A DNA stretch of 64,000 nt from Calditerricola satsumensis. Its GTDB lineage: Bacteria > Bacillota > Bacilli > Calditerricolales > Calditerricolaceae. Below are positions 50,826 through 59,659 of the stretch, piece by piece. Within the stretch, counting starts at the first letter, position 1; each line of letters begins with the position of its first letter. The DNA lies in assembly GCF_014646935.1 (NCBI RefSeq), contig NZ_BMOF01000001.1:62001-126000 (forward strand). The letters are read 5' to 3'. The notes beneath the pieces are model-generated. The model ran no database searches. It saw nothing but the letters and a program-made list of their open reading frames with translations, and was not told the origin of the DNA. The position numbers were made by a program, and so were the translations under genes.

Positions 50826-52214
50826 TCAGGCGGTCGAGGCCGTCGGATGGGTCGCTTGTCGCGCGGGAGCCAGCGAACGGATGACGTTGTAGGCGAAGAG
50901 GAACTGGCCGATGACCATCAGCGCGCCGCCAAGGGCCCGGGCCATGGTGTAAGGCCGAAGGGCGACGAGCACTTCCACAAAGGCCGGTCCGTACTGTTTC
51001 CCGGACATCCACGCGAATCCCTGGATCAGTCCGGCGGTCCACATGCTGGAGGCAAAGAGCAAAAACCCGCCGACGGACAACCAGAAGTGGGCGTTCATCA
51101 ATGCCGTGCTGTTGAGGGGCCGCCCGGTGATCTTGGGGAGAATCGTGTAGATGGCGGCGAAGCAGACGAAGGAGAAGGCCCCGAACAGGGGCAGGTGGGC
51201 GTGGCCGATGACCCAGTTTGTGAACTTGATGACCGAGCTGGGACCCATGAGGGATTGGAACGGGCCCTGCAGGCACGTGATGAGGTAGAAGATCACCCCG
51301 GTGAGCAAAAAGCGCAGCGGGATGTTGGTGGCCGCCACGTGCCACTTGCCCTTCATCGTGCCGAAGAAGTTGGCCACGACGGTCCACACCGGAATGATCA
51401 TGAGCACGGAGGGGATGACCCCCGATTTCATCAACCACGCCGGCACCGGGCCGTTCTGGATGTGGTGCGGGCCGTTCCACACGTAGAAGGCGGCGATGGT
51501 CCAAAAGCCAATGAGCGACAGCCGGTGGCTGTAGAGCGGGTTGTTGGCCAGCTTGGGCAAAAGGTAGTAGATGATCCCCACGCCAACGGTGGTGAACCAC
51601 AGCCCGATGACGTTGTGCCCGTAAAACCAGGCCATGTTGAAGCGTGGCACACCCGGAATCCAGCTCGGCGGCAGGTTGCCGACGATCCACAAGAGGGGCA
51701 GCCACAGGAGGGAACCCATGAAGTACCACAGGCTGACGTACAGCTTCTTCTCCCGCCGGCGGACGATGGTGGCGAAGCAAATCGTCGCGATCACGCCCAT
51801 CAAGATGACCGCCACAATGTCCAGAAAGTAAGGGAATTCGGCGTACTCAATGACGTCGGTCATGCCGTTCATCAGCACCACGGCGCCGACGATGAGGAAG
51901 ACGTTCCACAGGATGCCCCCGATCATCGCCAGGCGCGGGTACTGCAGGGGGGTCTTCGTGAGGGCCGGGATGATGTAGAACATGGCGCCCAGGTAGGCCA
52001 TCGTCAGCCAGCCGAGGAGCACGAGGTTCGTGTGGATGGGGCGAATGCGGCCGTACTGCAGGTATTTCTGCAGCGGCCCAAAGGCGAGGAATTCCGGCCA
52101 CACGTACTTGAGGGCGAGAATCAAGCCGAAGGTCATGCCGATCAAGAGCCAGACGATGGACGACAGGAACATGAACCGCACGACGCGGTAGGTGTTTTCG
52201 ACAGAGGGTTGCAC
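50826..52214 (-). CDS. ccoN: cbb3-type cytochrome c oxidase catalytic subunit
   Basis: A 462-residue heme-copper oxidase subunit I with about twelve helices. Heme b ligand region RPIHTNLVLLGW; CuB/heme b3 ligands FYGHNVIGLWFTTVGVGIIYYLLPK, NGPHHIQNGPVP, and the paired HAHLPLFGAF. The HNVIGLW pattern (not the A-type HPEVY) and absence of a subunit II CuA gene mark it as C-type. It reduces O2 with high affinity. GTG 52214 follows AAAGGAG. It shares its upstream region with the fadR promoter, divergently. Confidence 0.9.
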   Translation of the reverse strand: MQPSVENTYRVVRFMFLSSIVWLLIGMTFGLILALKYVWPEFLAFGPLQKYLQYGRIRPIHTNLVLLGWLTMAYLGAMFYIIPALTKTPLQYPRLAMIGGILWNVFLIVGAVVLMNGMTDVIEYAEFPYFLDIVAVILMGVIATICFATIVRRREKKLYVSLWYFMGSLLWLPLLWIVGNLPPSWIPGVPRFNMAWFYGHNVIGLWFTTVGVGIIYYLLPKLANNPLYSHRLSLIGFWTIAAFYVWNGPHHIQNGPVPAWLMKSGVIPSVLMIIPVWTVVANFFGTMKGKWHVAATNIPLRFLLTGVIFYLITCLQGPFQSLMGPSSVIKFTNWVIGHAHLPLFGAFSFVCFAAIYTILPKITGRPLNSTALMNAHFWLSVGGFLLFASSMWTAGLIQGFAWMSGKQYGPAFVEVLVALRPYTMARALGGALMVIGQFLFAYNVIRSLAPARQATHPTASTA

Positions 52215-52310
52215 GGCGGTGGCTCCTTTCCCGGTGAGATCATCCTTAGGGTTTTCCAGGGAAGGAAGAACTATGCGCGCGGCATCGGAAGTCCCCCTGC
52301 AAATTCCCTC

Positions 52311-52363
52311 TTGACAAACGTTCTCGATTTTTCGTACAATGAAATCGACTGAATGCTCATTCA
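52311..52363 (+). promoter_or_regulatory. fadR promoter with FadR-like box
   Basis: TTGACA (52311-52316), 18 bp, TACAAT (52335-52340). Immediately downstream, CGACTGAATGCTCATTCA (52346-52363) reads on the minus strand as TGAATGAGCATTCAGTCG, 13 of 16 fixed positions of the FadR consensus. Confidence 0.7.
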
Positions 52364-52393
52364 TTTCAGGGGATTGGCGGGAGGAGACGCGGC

Positions 52394-53005
52394 GTGGCGA
52401 AACGAACGGGCGACAAGTACCAAGCGATCATCGACGCCGCCGTGCGCGTGATTGCCAAACACGGCTACCACAACGCCCAGGTGGCCAAAATCGCCCGTGA
52501 AGCCAATGTGGCCGATGGAACGATTTATCTGTATTTTCGCAACAAAGATGATGTGCTGATCTCGGTGTTTCGCGAGAAGATGGGCGAGTTCATCCACGCC
52601 ACGCGCGCCCGCTTGGACCAGGTGCCAACGGCGGAAGAGAAGCTGCGGGAGCTCATCCGCATGCACCTTTCCCAGCTGGCGCAAAACTGGGACATGGCCG
52701 TTGTCACCCAGATCGAGCTCCGGCAATCCAATCCCGTGGTGCGCACGGAAATCCGCGAAACGCTCAGGCAGTATTATCGGTTGATTGAAGACGTGGTCCG
52801 GCAGGGGATGGCCGAAGGCGTCTTTCGGCGCGACGTCGACGTGCGCACGATCCGGATGATGATCTTTGGCACGCTCGACGAAACGGCGACGTCGTGGGTG
52901 ATGAAAAAGGGAAAATTCGATCTCCTCGCGCAGGTCGATCCGATTCACCGCCTGCTGCTGTCTGCGTTGCGCAAGTCCGAACAACGGGAGGAGGAAACGG
53001 CGTGA
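52394..53005 (+). CDS. fadR: TetR-family fatty-acid degradation repressor FadR
   Basis: A 203-residue TetR repressor, released from DNA by long-chain acyl-CoA. The N-terminal HTH (AAVRVIAKHGYHNAQVAKIAREANVADGTIYLYFRNKDDVL) is followed by an all-helical ligand domain. WDMAVVTQIELRQSN and GTLDETATSWVM are as in B. subtilis FadR. It starts the fadR-fadB-etfB-etfA run, and its own promoter carries a FadR-like box, so it is probably autoregulated. GTG 52394 behind GGGAGGAG; its stop overlaps fadB (GTGA). Confidence 0.92.
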   Translation: MAKRTGDKYQAIIDAAVRVIAKHGYHNAQVAKIAREANVADGTIYLYFRNKDDVLISVFREKMGEFIHATRARLDQVPTAEEKLRELIRMHLSQLAQNWDMAVVTQIELRQSNPVVRTEIRETLRQYYRLIEDVVRQGMAEGVFRRDVDVRTIRMMIFGTLDETATSWVMKKGKFDLLAQVDPIHRLLLSALRKSEQREEETA

Positions 53006-53775
53006 CCCTGACGCGATTTGCAGTAGAAAGGGAAGAGCGGGTGGCCATCGTGACCCTCGACCATCCGCCGGCCAACACGCTCGACACGGCGGCCATCGCC
53101 GAGTTGGGGCGCGTGCTGGAGGAGCTGGAAGCCGACGCGGCGGTCAAGGTGGTGGTGCTGACCGGGGCGGGGCGGTTTTTTGCAGCCGGCGCCGACATCA
53201 AGGAGTTTGTCGGGAAGACGCCGGAAGACGGGGAAGCGATGGCCCGCGCCGGCCAGAAGGTGATGGATCGCCTCGAGGCGTTTCCCAAGCCGGTCATCGC
53301 CGCGATCAACGGAGCGGCCCTCGGTGGCGGCCTCGAGCTGGCGATGGCCTGCCACATCCGCATCGCCGCCGACGTGGCCAAGCTGGGCCTGCCGGAGATC
53401 AACCTCGGCCTCATCCCCGGTTTTGGCGGCACGCAGCGCCTGCCGCGCCTCATCGGGCGGGGAAGGGCGACGGAGCTGATCCTTACCGGGGAGATGATCA
53501 CGGGCGAGGAAGCGTTCCGCCTCGGCCTCGTCAACCGCGTCGTGCCCCTGGAGCGCCTGATGGACGAAGCGCGGGCGCTGGCCGAACGGATTGCCGCGAA
53601 GAGCGCCGTCACGGCTGCGCTCGCCCTCGAGGCCCTGCAGGGGGTTGAGGCGCCCTTGGCCGAGGGACTGGATCGCGAGGCGCGCCTCTTTGGCCGTGCC
53701 TTCGCCACCGCGGACAGCCGCGAAGGCGTGCAGGCGTTCCTGGAGAAGCGCCCGCCCAATTTCCGCGACCGCTGA
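53002..53775 (+). CDS. fadB: Enoyl-CoA hydratase
   Basis: A 257-residue crotonase-fold hydratase for the second step of beta-oxidation. Oxyanion-hole and catalytic blocks are FFAAGADIKEF, NGAALGGGLELAMACH (first Glu) and LPEINLGLIPGFGGTQRLPRLIG (second Glu). It matches the FadB of the B. subtilis lcfA operon rather than the large E. coli FadB. GTG 53002 overlaps the fadR stop. Confidence 0.92.
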   Translation: MTLTRFAVEREERVAIVTLDHPPANTLDTAAIAELGRVLEELEADAAVKVVVLTGAGRFFAAGADIKEFVGKTPEDGEAMARAGQKVMDRLEAFPKPVIAAINGAALGGGLELAMACHIRIAADVAKLGLPEINLGLIPGFGGTQRLPRLIGRGRATELILTGEMITGEEAFRLGLVNRVVPLERLMDEARALAERIAAKSAVTAALALEALQGVEAPLAEGLDREARLFGRAFATADSREGVQAFLEKRPPNFRDR

Positions 53776-53820
53776 GAGGCTTCCGGGAAGGCGATCACGC
53801 AACCAAAGGAGGAAAGGCCG

Positions 53821-54591
53821 ATGAAGATCCTCGTCTGCCTCAAGCAAACCTTCGACACGGAAGAGAAGGTGGTCATCGAAAACGGGAAGATCAAGGAAGA
53901 CGGCGTGGAATTTGTCATCAATCCCTATGACGAGTATGCCGTCGAAGAGGCGATTCAGCTGCGCGACCGCTTCGGCGGCGAGGTGACCGTGGTGAGCATC
54001 GGGCCGGATCGGGCGGAAAGCGCCCTGCGCACGGCGCTGGCCATGGGCGCCGACAAGGCCGTTCTGGTGAACGACCCGGCCCTCGACGGCGGCGACGAGG
54101 TGACGATCAGCAAGGTGCTGGCCGCCGTGGCGAAACGGACCGGTTTTGACATCATCCTGTGCGGCAACATGGCCGTCGACGACGGCTCGGCCCAGGTGGG
54201 CGCGCGGTTGGCCGAGCTCCTGGACATTCCGCAGCTGACCACCATCGTCAAGCTGGAGGTCGACGGCGGCCGCGTCTGCGCCGAGCGGGACGTGGAAGGG
54301 GACATCGAGGTCGTCGAGACGCATCTGCCCGTCCTCGTCACCTGCCAGCAAGGGCTGAACGAGCCGCGCTACCCGTCGCTGCCGGGGATTATGAAGGCGA
54401 AGAAGAAGCCCCTGGAGCGGCTCACGCTGGCCGATCTCGGGCTGGATCCGGCCCAGGTGGCGCCGAAGACGGCCGTCGTGGAGCAGTACCTGCCACCGAA
54501 GAAGCAGGCCGGGCGCATCCTGCAGGGCGAGCTGGCCGACCAGGTGAAGGAACTCGTGCACCTCTTGCGCACCGAAGCCAAGGTGATCTGA
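53821..54591 (+). CDS. etfB: Electron transfer flavoprotein beta subunit
   Basis: A 256-residue EtfB. MKILVCLKQTFDTEEKV, INPYDEYAVEEAIQLRD, and the AMP-binding GNMAVDDGSAQVGARLAELL and VEGDIEVVETHLPVLVTC are family motifs. With EtfA it takes electrons from acyl-CoA dehydrogenases (no acyl-CoA dehydrogenase gene is in the window) and passes them to the quinone pool. AAAGGAGG precedes the ATG. Confidence 0.95.
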   Translation: MKILVCLKQTFDTEEKVVIENGKIKEDGVEFVINPYDEYAVEEAIQLRDRFGGEVTVVSIGPDRAESALRTALAMGADKAVLVNDPALDGGDEVTISKVLAAVAKRTGFDIILCGNMAVDDGSAQVGARLAELLDIPQLTTIVKLEVDGGRVCAERDVEGDIEVVETHLPVLVTCQQGLNEPRYPSLPGIMKAKKKPLERLTLADLGLDPAQVAPKTAVVEQYLPPKKQAGRILQGELADQVKELVHLLRTEAKVI

Positions 54592-54621
54592 GCGAGCGGA
54601 ACGCAAAGGAGGATGGATGGG

Positions 54622-55599
54622 ATGAGCCGTACGGTCCTCGTGTTGAGCGAAGTGCGCGACGGGAAGCTGCGCAACGTCACCTATGAATGCTTGGCCGCGG
54701 CCAAGCGCATCGCCGAGGGCGGTCCGGTGGTGGCCGCCGTGTTCGGCACGAAGGCCGCCGCCTACGCGGAGGCGTTGGCCCAGCGCGGGGCGGACCGGGT
54801 GATCCGTGTCGAACACGCCGCCCTCGATGCGTACACCACCGACGCCTACGCCCAGGCCCTCATCCAGGTGATCGAAGCGGTCAAGCCCGACGCCGTCTTG
54901 CTGGGCCACACGGCGCTGGGGAAAGACCTGGCCCCGCGCGTGGCGGCGCGCCTCGATGTGGGGCTCCTTTCCGACTGCACGGATGTGGCGGTGGAAGGCG
55001 GCGAAGTGATCTTCACCCGGCCGATCTATGCGGGGAAGGCGTTCCAGAAGAAGAAGGTCCTCTCGGGCCTCCTCTTTGCCACCATCCGGCCGAACAACAT
55101 TCCGCCGCTGGAGGCGGACGCGTCGCGCCAGGCGGTCGTGGAGACGCTGGGCGTGGTGATTGAGAACGTGCGCACGGAGGTCAAGGACGTCGTGCGCAAG
55201 ACGGCCCAGGGCGTCGACCTGTCGGAGGCCAAGATCATCGTCTCCGGCGGCCGCGGCGTGAAGAGCGCCGAAGGGTTCAAGCCGCTGTACGAGCTGGCCG
55301 AGGTGCTCGGCGGGGTGGTGGGGGCCTCCCGCGGGGCGTGCGACGCCGGTTATTGCGATTACGCCCTGCAGATCGGGCAGACGGGGAAAGTGGTGACGCC
55401 CGACCTCTACATCGCCTGCGGCATTTCCGGGGCCATCCAGCACCTGGCCGGGATGAGCAACTCCAAGGTGATCGTGGCCATCAACAAGGACCCCGAGGCG
55501 CCCATCTTCCAGGTGGCCGATTACGGCATCGTCGGCGACCTCTTCGAAGTGGTGCCGCTCCTCACCCAGGAACTGCGCAAGGTGCTGCAGGAGGTGTGA
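54622..55599 (+). CDS. etfA: Electron transfer flavoprotein alpha subunit
   Basis: A 325-residue EtfA. The N-terminal domain I is followed by the FAD-binding domain II ([80 protein letters not shown]). ATG 54622 is chosen: AAAGGAGG ends 9 bases upstream, while ATG 54613 abuts it. It is the last gene of the fad run and is followed by a strong terminator. Confidence 0.95.
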   Translation: MSRTVLVLSEVRDGKLRNVTYECLAAAKRIAEGGPVVAAVFGTKAAAYAEALAQRGADRVIRVEHAALDAYTTDAYAQALIQVIEAVKPDAVLLGHTALGKDLAPRVAARLDVGLLSDCTDVAVEGGEVIFTRPIYAGKAFQKKKVLSGLLFATIRPNNIPPLEADASRQAVVETLGVVIENVRTEVKDVVRKTAQGVDLSEAKIIVSGGRGVKSAEGFKPLYELAEVLGGVVGASRGACDAGYCDYALQIGQTGKVVTPDLYIACGISGAIQHLAGMSNSKVIVAINKDPEAPIFQVADYGIVGDLFEVVPLLTQELRKVLQEV

Positions 55600-55673
55600 G
55601 CCATCCGGCGGCGAAGCGGCGAACGGGTTCCGCAGTCTGAAGCCGGCTGAGCCGCCGTGAGACCAAAACCCGG

Positions 55674-55721
55674 ACGGCTGTTGCCGCGCGATCCCTCGGG
55701 GTCGGCAACAGCCGTTTTTTT
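55674..55721 (+). terminator. Terminator of the fad/etf operon
   Basis: A perfect 12-bp stem ACGGCTGTTGCC / GGCAACAGCCGT followed by TTTTTTT. The remaining 55722-55860 shows no gene or recognisable riboswitch. Confidence 0.9.
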
Positions 55722-55860
55722 GCACCACCTGGCTGGACGGCGCGGTGCGGAACGGGGCAGGCCGCCGAGCGGAAGGATCGGAAGAGGCGCGTGGGGAAGT
55801 GGGATAACGGAGCGGAAGCGGCCCAACAGATCCGTTAGCGACGCAAGGGGGTTAAGGGTG

Positions 55861-56658
55861 ATGGGCCAACGTTTCTGGCTGGCCATGCAGTTTTTGACGC
55901 GCGTTCCCGTTCCCCGCGGCGTGGCGTATGACGAGGCCGCCATGCGCGCCGCCGTCGGGTACTTTCCGCTCGTCGGGCTTATGCTGGGTTTGGGCTATGC
56001 CCTGGTCGATGCCGCCGGCCGCTGGCTCTTCGCTTCGCCGGCCGTCTCCAGCCTGTTTGTCGTCGGCTGCATGCTCGTGGTTACCGGCGCGCTGCACCAC
56101 GACGGGCTGATGGATACCGCCGACGGCCTCCTGAGCAACAAGCCGCGGGAGGAGATGCTGGCCATCCTGCGCGACAGCCGGGTCGGGGCGATGGGCGCCT
56201 TGGCCGGCAGCTTTGCGCTCCTGGCCCACTGGGTGCTCGTGGCCGCCCTCCCGGAGCCCGTGCGCGTGGGGGTGTTGGCGGGCGCGCCGGCCTTGAGCCG
56301 TTGGGCGGTGGTGTGGGCGATGCGCCAGTGGCCTTACGCGCAAAAAGGCGGCAGCGTGGCCGGACGGCTTGGCCAGTCCGTCGCGGCGCGCACGGTGGCC
56401 GTGGCCACGGGATGGGTCCTGGTCGCGTGGGCTTCGGCCCTGGCTGTGCTGGCGCTGCCGCGCATCCGCACCGATGCCGCGCTCGCCTCTTGGATCGCCT
56501 TTGCCTTCCTGGCCCCGGCAGCGGTGTGGGGGACCTATCGCGGCGTGGCCCGCTTGGCTGCCGCGCGCCTTGGGGGATTGACCGGCGACGTGTACGGGGC
56601 GATCGCCGTGGCGACGGAGATGGCGGTGCTGGCGGTGGCCGTGGCGTGCTTTCGGTAG
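55861..56658 (+). CDS. cobS: Adenosylcobinamide-GDP ribazoletransferase (cobalamin synthase)
   Basis: A 265-residue membrane enzyme joining cobinamide-GDP to alpha-ribazole in the last steps of vitamin B12 assembly. It starts FWLAMQFLTRVPVP, and the catalytic GALHHDGLMDTADGLLSNKPREEMLAILRDSRVGAMG (Asp-rich Mg site) is intact. Six or seven hydrophobic helices follow. No other cob genes are adjacent, and no cobalamin riboswitch is visible upstream. AAGGGGG precedes the ATG. Confidence 0.92.
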   Translation: MGQRFWLAMQFLTRVPVPRGVAYDEAAMRAAVGYFPLVGLMLGLGYALVDAAGRWLFASPAVSSLFVVGCMLVVTGALHHDGLMDTADGLLSNKPREEMLAILRDSRVGAMGALAGSFALLAHWVLVAALPEPVRVGVLAGAPALSRWAVVWAMRQWPYAQKGGSVAGRLGQSVAARTVAVATGWVLVAWASALAVLALPRIRTDAALASWIAFAFLAPAAVWGTYRGVARLAAARLGGLTGDVYGAIAVATEMAVLAVAVACFR

Positions 56659-56721
56659 GGGAAGCAGCCGGGTGTGGCCGGGTAACGGGAAACGAAGCAG
56701 TCGAATGAGGGGGGATTGCGG

Positions 56722-57486
56722 GTGCGCGAACGGGTGGCCATCGTGACGGGGGGATCGAGCGGGATCGGCAAGGCCATCGCCAAGAAGCTGGCGGAAGCGG
56801 GGGCCAATGTGGTGATCACCGGCCGCAACGCGGAGCGGTTGGAAGCGGCCAAGGCGGAGATCGCGCGCGCGGGCGGCGAGGTGCTCACCGTGCCGATGGA
56901 CGTGCGCGACCCGGAACGGGTGCAGCAGATGGTGACGGCGACGAAGGAAGCCTTTGGGCGCATCGATTTCCTCATCAACAACGCGGCGGGCAATTTCCTC
57001 TGCCCGGCCGAAAACCTGTCCATTAACGGCTGGAACGCCGTCATCAACATCGTGCTGAACGGCACCTGGTACTGCACCCAGGCGGTGGGCAAGGAATGGA
57101 TTGCCGCGGGGCATCCCGGCGCCATCGTCAACATCGTCACCACCTATGCGTGGACGGCGGGGCCGGGGGTGATTCACTCCGCCTGCGCCAAGGCGGGCGT
57201 GCTGGCCATGACGCGCACGCTGGCGGTGGAGTGGGGCAGCAAATACGGCATTCGCGTCAACGCGGTGGCGCCCGGCCCCATCGCCGATACGGGCGGCGCC
57301 GAGCGGCTGTTGCCCGACGAGGAGGCGGTTCGCAAGACCGTGGAGAGTGTGCCGCTTGGGCGGTTGGGGCGCCCCGAGGAGGTGGCCGACGCCGTCTTGT
57401 TTCTCCTGTCGCCTGCGGCGGCCTACATCAACGGCGCGTGCCTCACCGTCGACGGCGGGCAATGGCTCAACCGGGCCCCGTTTTGA
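56722..57486 (+). CDS. fadH: SDR-type 2,4-dienoyl-CoA reductase
   Basis: A 254-residue short-chain reductase, the same length as B. subtilis FadH. TGGSSGIGKAIA is the cofactor motif. FLINNAAGNFLCPAENLS and TTYAWTAGPGVIHSACAKAGVLAMTRTLAVEWG follow. The catalytic block reads SACAK, so the usual YxxxK Tyr is absent, exactly as in the DECR family. It lets cells degrade unsaturated fatty acids, which fits the fad genes upstream. GTG 56722 has GAGGGGGGA in front; TTG 56716 abuts it. No FadR-like box seen. Confidence 0.85.
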   Translation: MRERVAIVTGGSSGIGKAIAKKLAEAGANVVITGRNAERLEAAKAEIARAGGEVLTVPMDVRDPERVQQMVTATKEAFGRIDFLINNAAGNFLCPAENLSINGWNAVINIVLNGTWYCTQAVGKEWIAAGHPGAIVNIVTTYAWTAGPGVIHSACAKAGVLAMTRTLAVEWGSKYGIRVNAVAPGPIADTGGAERLLPDEEAVRKTVESVPLGRLGRPEEVADAVLFLLSPAAAYINGACLTVDGGQWLNRAPF

Positions 57487-57567
57487 GCGAAGGACGCTGT
57501 GGGGGACGGGAGTGGGCGACGACGTGCCAGTTCGGCGGAAGCGAGCGTTCCCGGACGCCGGGCGTTC

Positions 57568-57592
57568 GCGCCGCCGGGCTGGCGCTTTTTTT
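57568..57592 (+). terminator. Terminator after fadH
   Basis: GCGCC-GCCGGGCT-GGCGC followed by TTTTTTT, ending just before the convergent response-regulator gene. Confidence 0.7.
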
Positions 57593-57594
57593 GC

Positions 57595-58233
57595 TTAGGG
57601 CCGCAGGATGCGGTACCGTTTGCGCGGGCGGCCCACCTTGCCGTAGTCGTACTCGGCAACCACGCGCCCCGTCTCTTCGAGGTACTGGACGTAGCGGTGC
57701 ACCGTGGGGTAGGCCAGGGCGGTGCCTTGGGTGATCTCGGCCAGGGTGACGGGATGGGCTTGCGCGCGCAGGTAGGCGAGGATCTTCTCGAGCGTGGTGG
57801 GGCAGATGCCCTTTTCCCCGGCGGGCTCGGCGGAGCGGCGGCGTTGCGCCGCAACGAGGTCGCGCATCTTGAGGTGGAGGCGGACGCGCGAGATCAGATC
57901 CGGCGCCTTGACTGGCTTGACGGCGAAGTCGGTGGCGCCCGCCTCGAGAAAGCGCGCCGCCACGTCGGTGCGTTCCTCGACGGTGAGGACGAGGATCGGG
58001 ACGTCCGGGTCGAGGGCGCGCAGGCGGCGCACGGTGGAGAGCCCGTCGCCGTCGGGCATGTGGTAGTCGACAATGACGAGGTCGTGGCGGCGGGCACGGA
58101 ACCGCGCCAAGCCGGCCCATCCGCTCGCCGCCGTTTCGACCTGCCAGCCGGCGAAGGTAAGAATTTCGGACAGGGTGAAGCGGACGCTTTCGTGGTCGTC
58201 GATGACGAGAATGAAGGCAGGTTCGCTGTGCAC
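57595..58233 (-). CDS. Two-component response regulator (receiver + winged HTH)
   Basis: A 212-residue regulator. The receiver domain has acidic IDDHES (Asp12/13), phospho-acceptor Asp56 (LVIVDYHMPDGDG) and Lys106 (AVKPVK). The C-terminal part (about 140-212) is a small winged HTH like that of the CitB/DcuR group (ITQGTALAYPTVHRYVQYLEETGRVVAEYDYGKVGRPRKRYRI). GTG 58233 follows AGGA by 8 bases. It is the last gene after the sensor kinase. Confidence 0.85.
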   Translation of the reverse strand: MHSEPAFILVIDDHESVRFTLSEILTFAGWQVETAASGWAGLARFRARRHDLVIVDYHMPDGDGLSTVRRLRALDPDVPILVLTVEERTDVAARFLEAGATDFAVKPVKAPDLISRVRLHLKMRDLVAAQRRRSAEPAGEKGICPTTLEKILAYLRAQAHPVTLAEITQGTALAYPTVHRYVQYLEETGRVVAEYDYGKVGRPRKRYRILRP

Positions 58234-58251
58234 GGAAACGTTCCTCCCCGT

Positions 58252-59649
58252 TCACGAGGGACTTGTCCGCTTTACCGGCAAACCGGGGTCCGGCGCGCAG
58301 GGCAGCGTGAGCACCACGGTGGTTCCGCGGCCCGGCGCGCTGGCAAGGGTCACCGTGCCCCCGTGGGCAGCCACCACCTTTTTCACGAAGGGGAGGCCCA
58401 GTCCCGTGGCCTGCTTGGTGCTGAAGCCCGGCTTGTCGATCTCGCCCAGCAGGTGGGGCGGGATGCCGGGGCCGTCGTCTTCCACGCGCAGGCGGACGGC
58501 GCCGTCGGACGCCTCGGCGCGGATGGCGATGCGGCCCGGCCGGTCGCCGATGGCGCTCATGGCGTTCTCAAGGAGGTTCATCAGCACGCGGGCCATGCGG
58601 ATGCGGTTGACGCGGACGGGTGGCAAATCCGGCGGAACCTCCACCTCGAGGCGGATGTGGTCCCGGTGGGGCAGCCAGTGGGCGCGCACCAGGTTGACCA
58701 GTTCGTGCGGCCGCGTGTCGACGCGGACGTCCTCGCGCAGGATCTCGTTGATCATTGTCGCCAGCGTCTGCACCGCTTCTTCGATGCGCTGGGCATAGGC
58801 GCGCGTCTGCTCCGACGGCGCGGCGAGGGCAAGGAGCGAGGCCAGCCCCTCCACCGTCACGAGGGGCGTTTTCAGGTCGTGGACGAGGGCGTGCAGCTCC
58901 TGGTACACCCGGTGCTCCAACAGTTGCAGCTTGGCTTCGTGCAGCGCGCGGGCTTGCCGCTCGATCGTTTCCGCCGCCGCAAGCTGTGCGGCATAGCCGA
59001 CGGCCAGCTGAACGTACAGGACGGCGGAGGCCAGAAGGGGCACGACCAGCGCAACGGACAGGAGGGCCAGAAGCGGCTCGGCTCCGAGAAATTCGGCGGC
59101 AAGATGCAGGCTGACGGCCAGGTCGTCGCGTCCAAAGCCGAAGGGGATCAAGATCGGGCAGGCGTTCAGCCACTGCCCGGCAAACAGCACGTGTCCGACG
59201 ATGCCGACGGTGGACCATACGGTGCGCTGCCGCTCCGGGATGCGGGCCAAAAGCGCCGTGACGACGGCCAAGCTCAGGAGATGCGGCACGGGCGGGCCGG
59301 GAACCCCTCTGGCGGCGACCGCGTCGCGCGCCAGCAGGACGGCGAGGGCCACGGCGGCAAATACACCTTGCGTCCGCGAAGAGGAGAAGGTGCGGCGGCC
59401 GGAAACAACGAGGTAGGCCCCGATGAGCACGGCCCCGTCGGCCAGCGTATAGAGGCCGGCGCGCCCAAAGGTAGCCAGAACCAACGTTCCGCTGTCGGCC
59501 TCCCGGATGGCGCGAGCGATGGCCTGCAGGACGGAGACGGCCAGCGGTTCGCTCCAGTACGGGGCGAGGGCGGCGAGGAGGAGCAGCGCCGCGCCGACGG
59601 CCCGCTGCACGGGGCGTTCCGCGCGGTCGAAGAGGATCGGGATCCGCAT
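58252..59649 (-). CDS. Membrane sensor histidine kinase
   Basis: A 465-residue kinase. Six or seven hydrophobic helices fill residues 15-225 with little extracytoplasmic loop, so it senses in or near the membrane. The phosphorylated His257 lies in HALVHDLKTPL. N box VLMNLLENAMSAIG, G1 VEDDGPGIPP, and G2 TGLGLPFVKKVVAAHGG follow. ATG 59649 has a GGGGGAG site. It pairs with the response regulator 18 bases downstream and follows the secreted protein gene by 10 bases. Confidence 0.88.
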   Translation of the reverse strand: MRIPILFDRAERPVQRAVGAALLLLAALAPYWSEPLAVSVLQAIARAIREADSGTLVLATFGRAGLYTLADGAVLIGAYLVVSGRRTFSSSRTQGVFAAVALAVLLARDAVAARGVPGPPVPHLLSLAVVTALLARIPERQRTVWSTVGIVGHVLFAGQWLNACPILIPFGFGRDDLAVSLHLAAEFLGAEPLLALLSVALVVPLLASAVLYVQLAVGYAAQLAAAETIERQARALHEAKLQLLEHRVYQELHALVHDLKTPLVTVEGLASLLALAAPSEQTRAYAQRIEEAVQTLATMINEILREDVRVDTRPHELVNLVRAHWLPHRDHIRLEVEVPPDLPPVRVNRIRMARVLMNLLENAMSAIGDRPGRIAIRAEASDGAVRLRVEDDGPGIPPHLLGEIDKPGFSTKQATGLGLPFVKKVVAAHGGTVTLASAPGRGTTVVLTLPCAPDPGLPVKRTSPS

Positions 59650-59659
59650 GGGTCTCCCC

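Noticed and set aside
52945-55728. Very long open frame (over 900 codons) antisense to fadB-etfBA
   Set aside because: It has no family resemblance and mirrors three clearly real genes; long antisense frames are expected at this G+C content.
55600-55860. Possible cobalamin riboswitch upstream of cobS
   Set aside because: A string resembling part of the B12 box (GCCGTGAGACC) occurs near 55653, but the conserved core segments are missing and the space before the fad terminator is too short.
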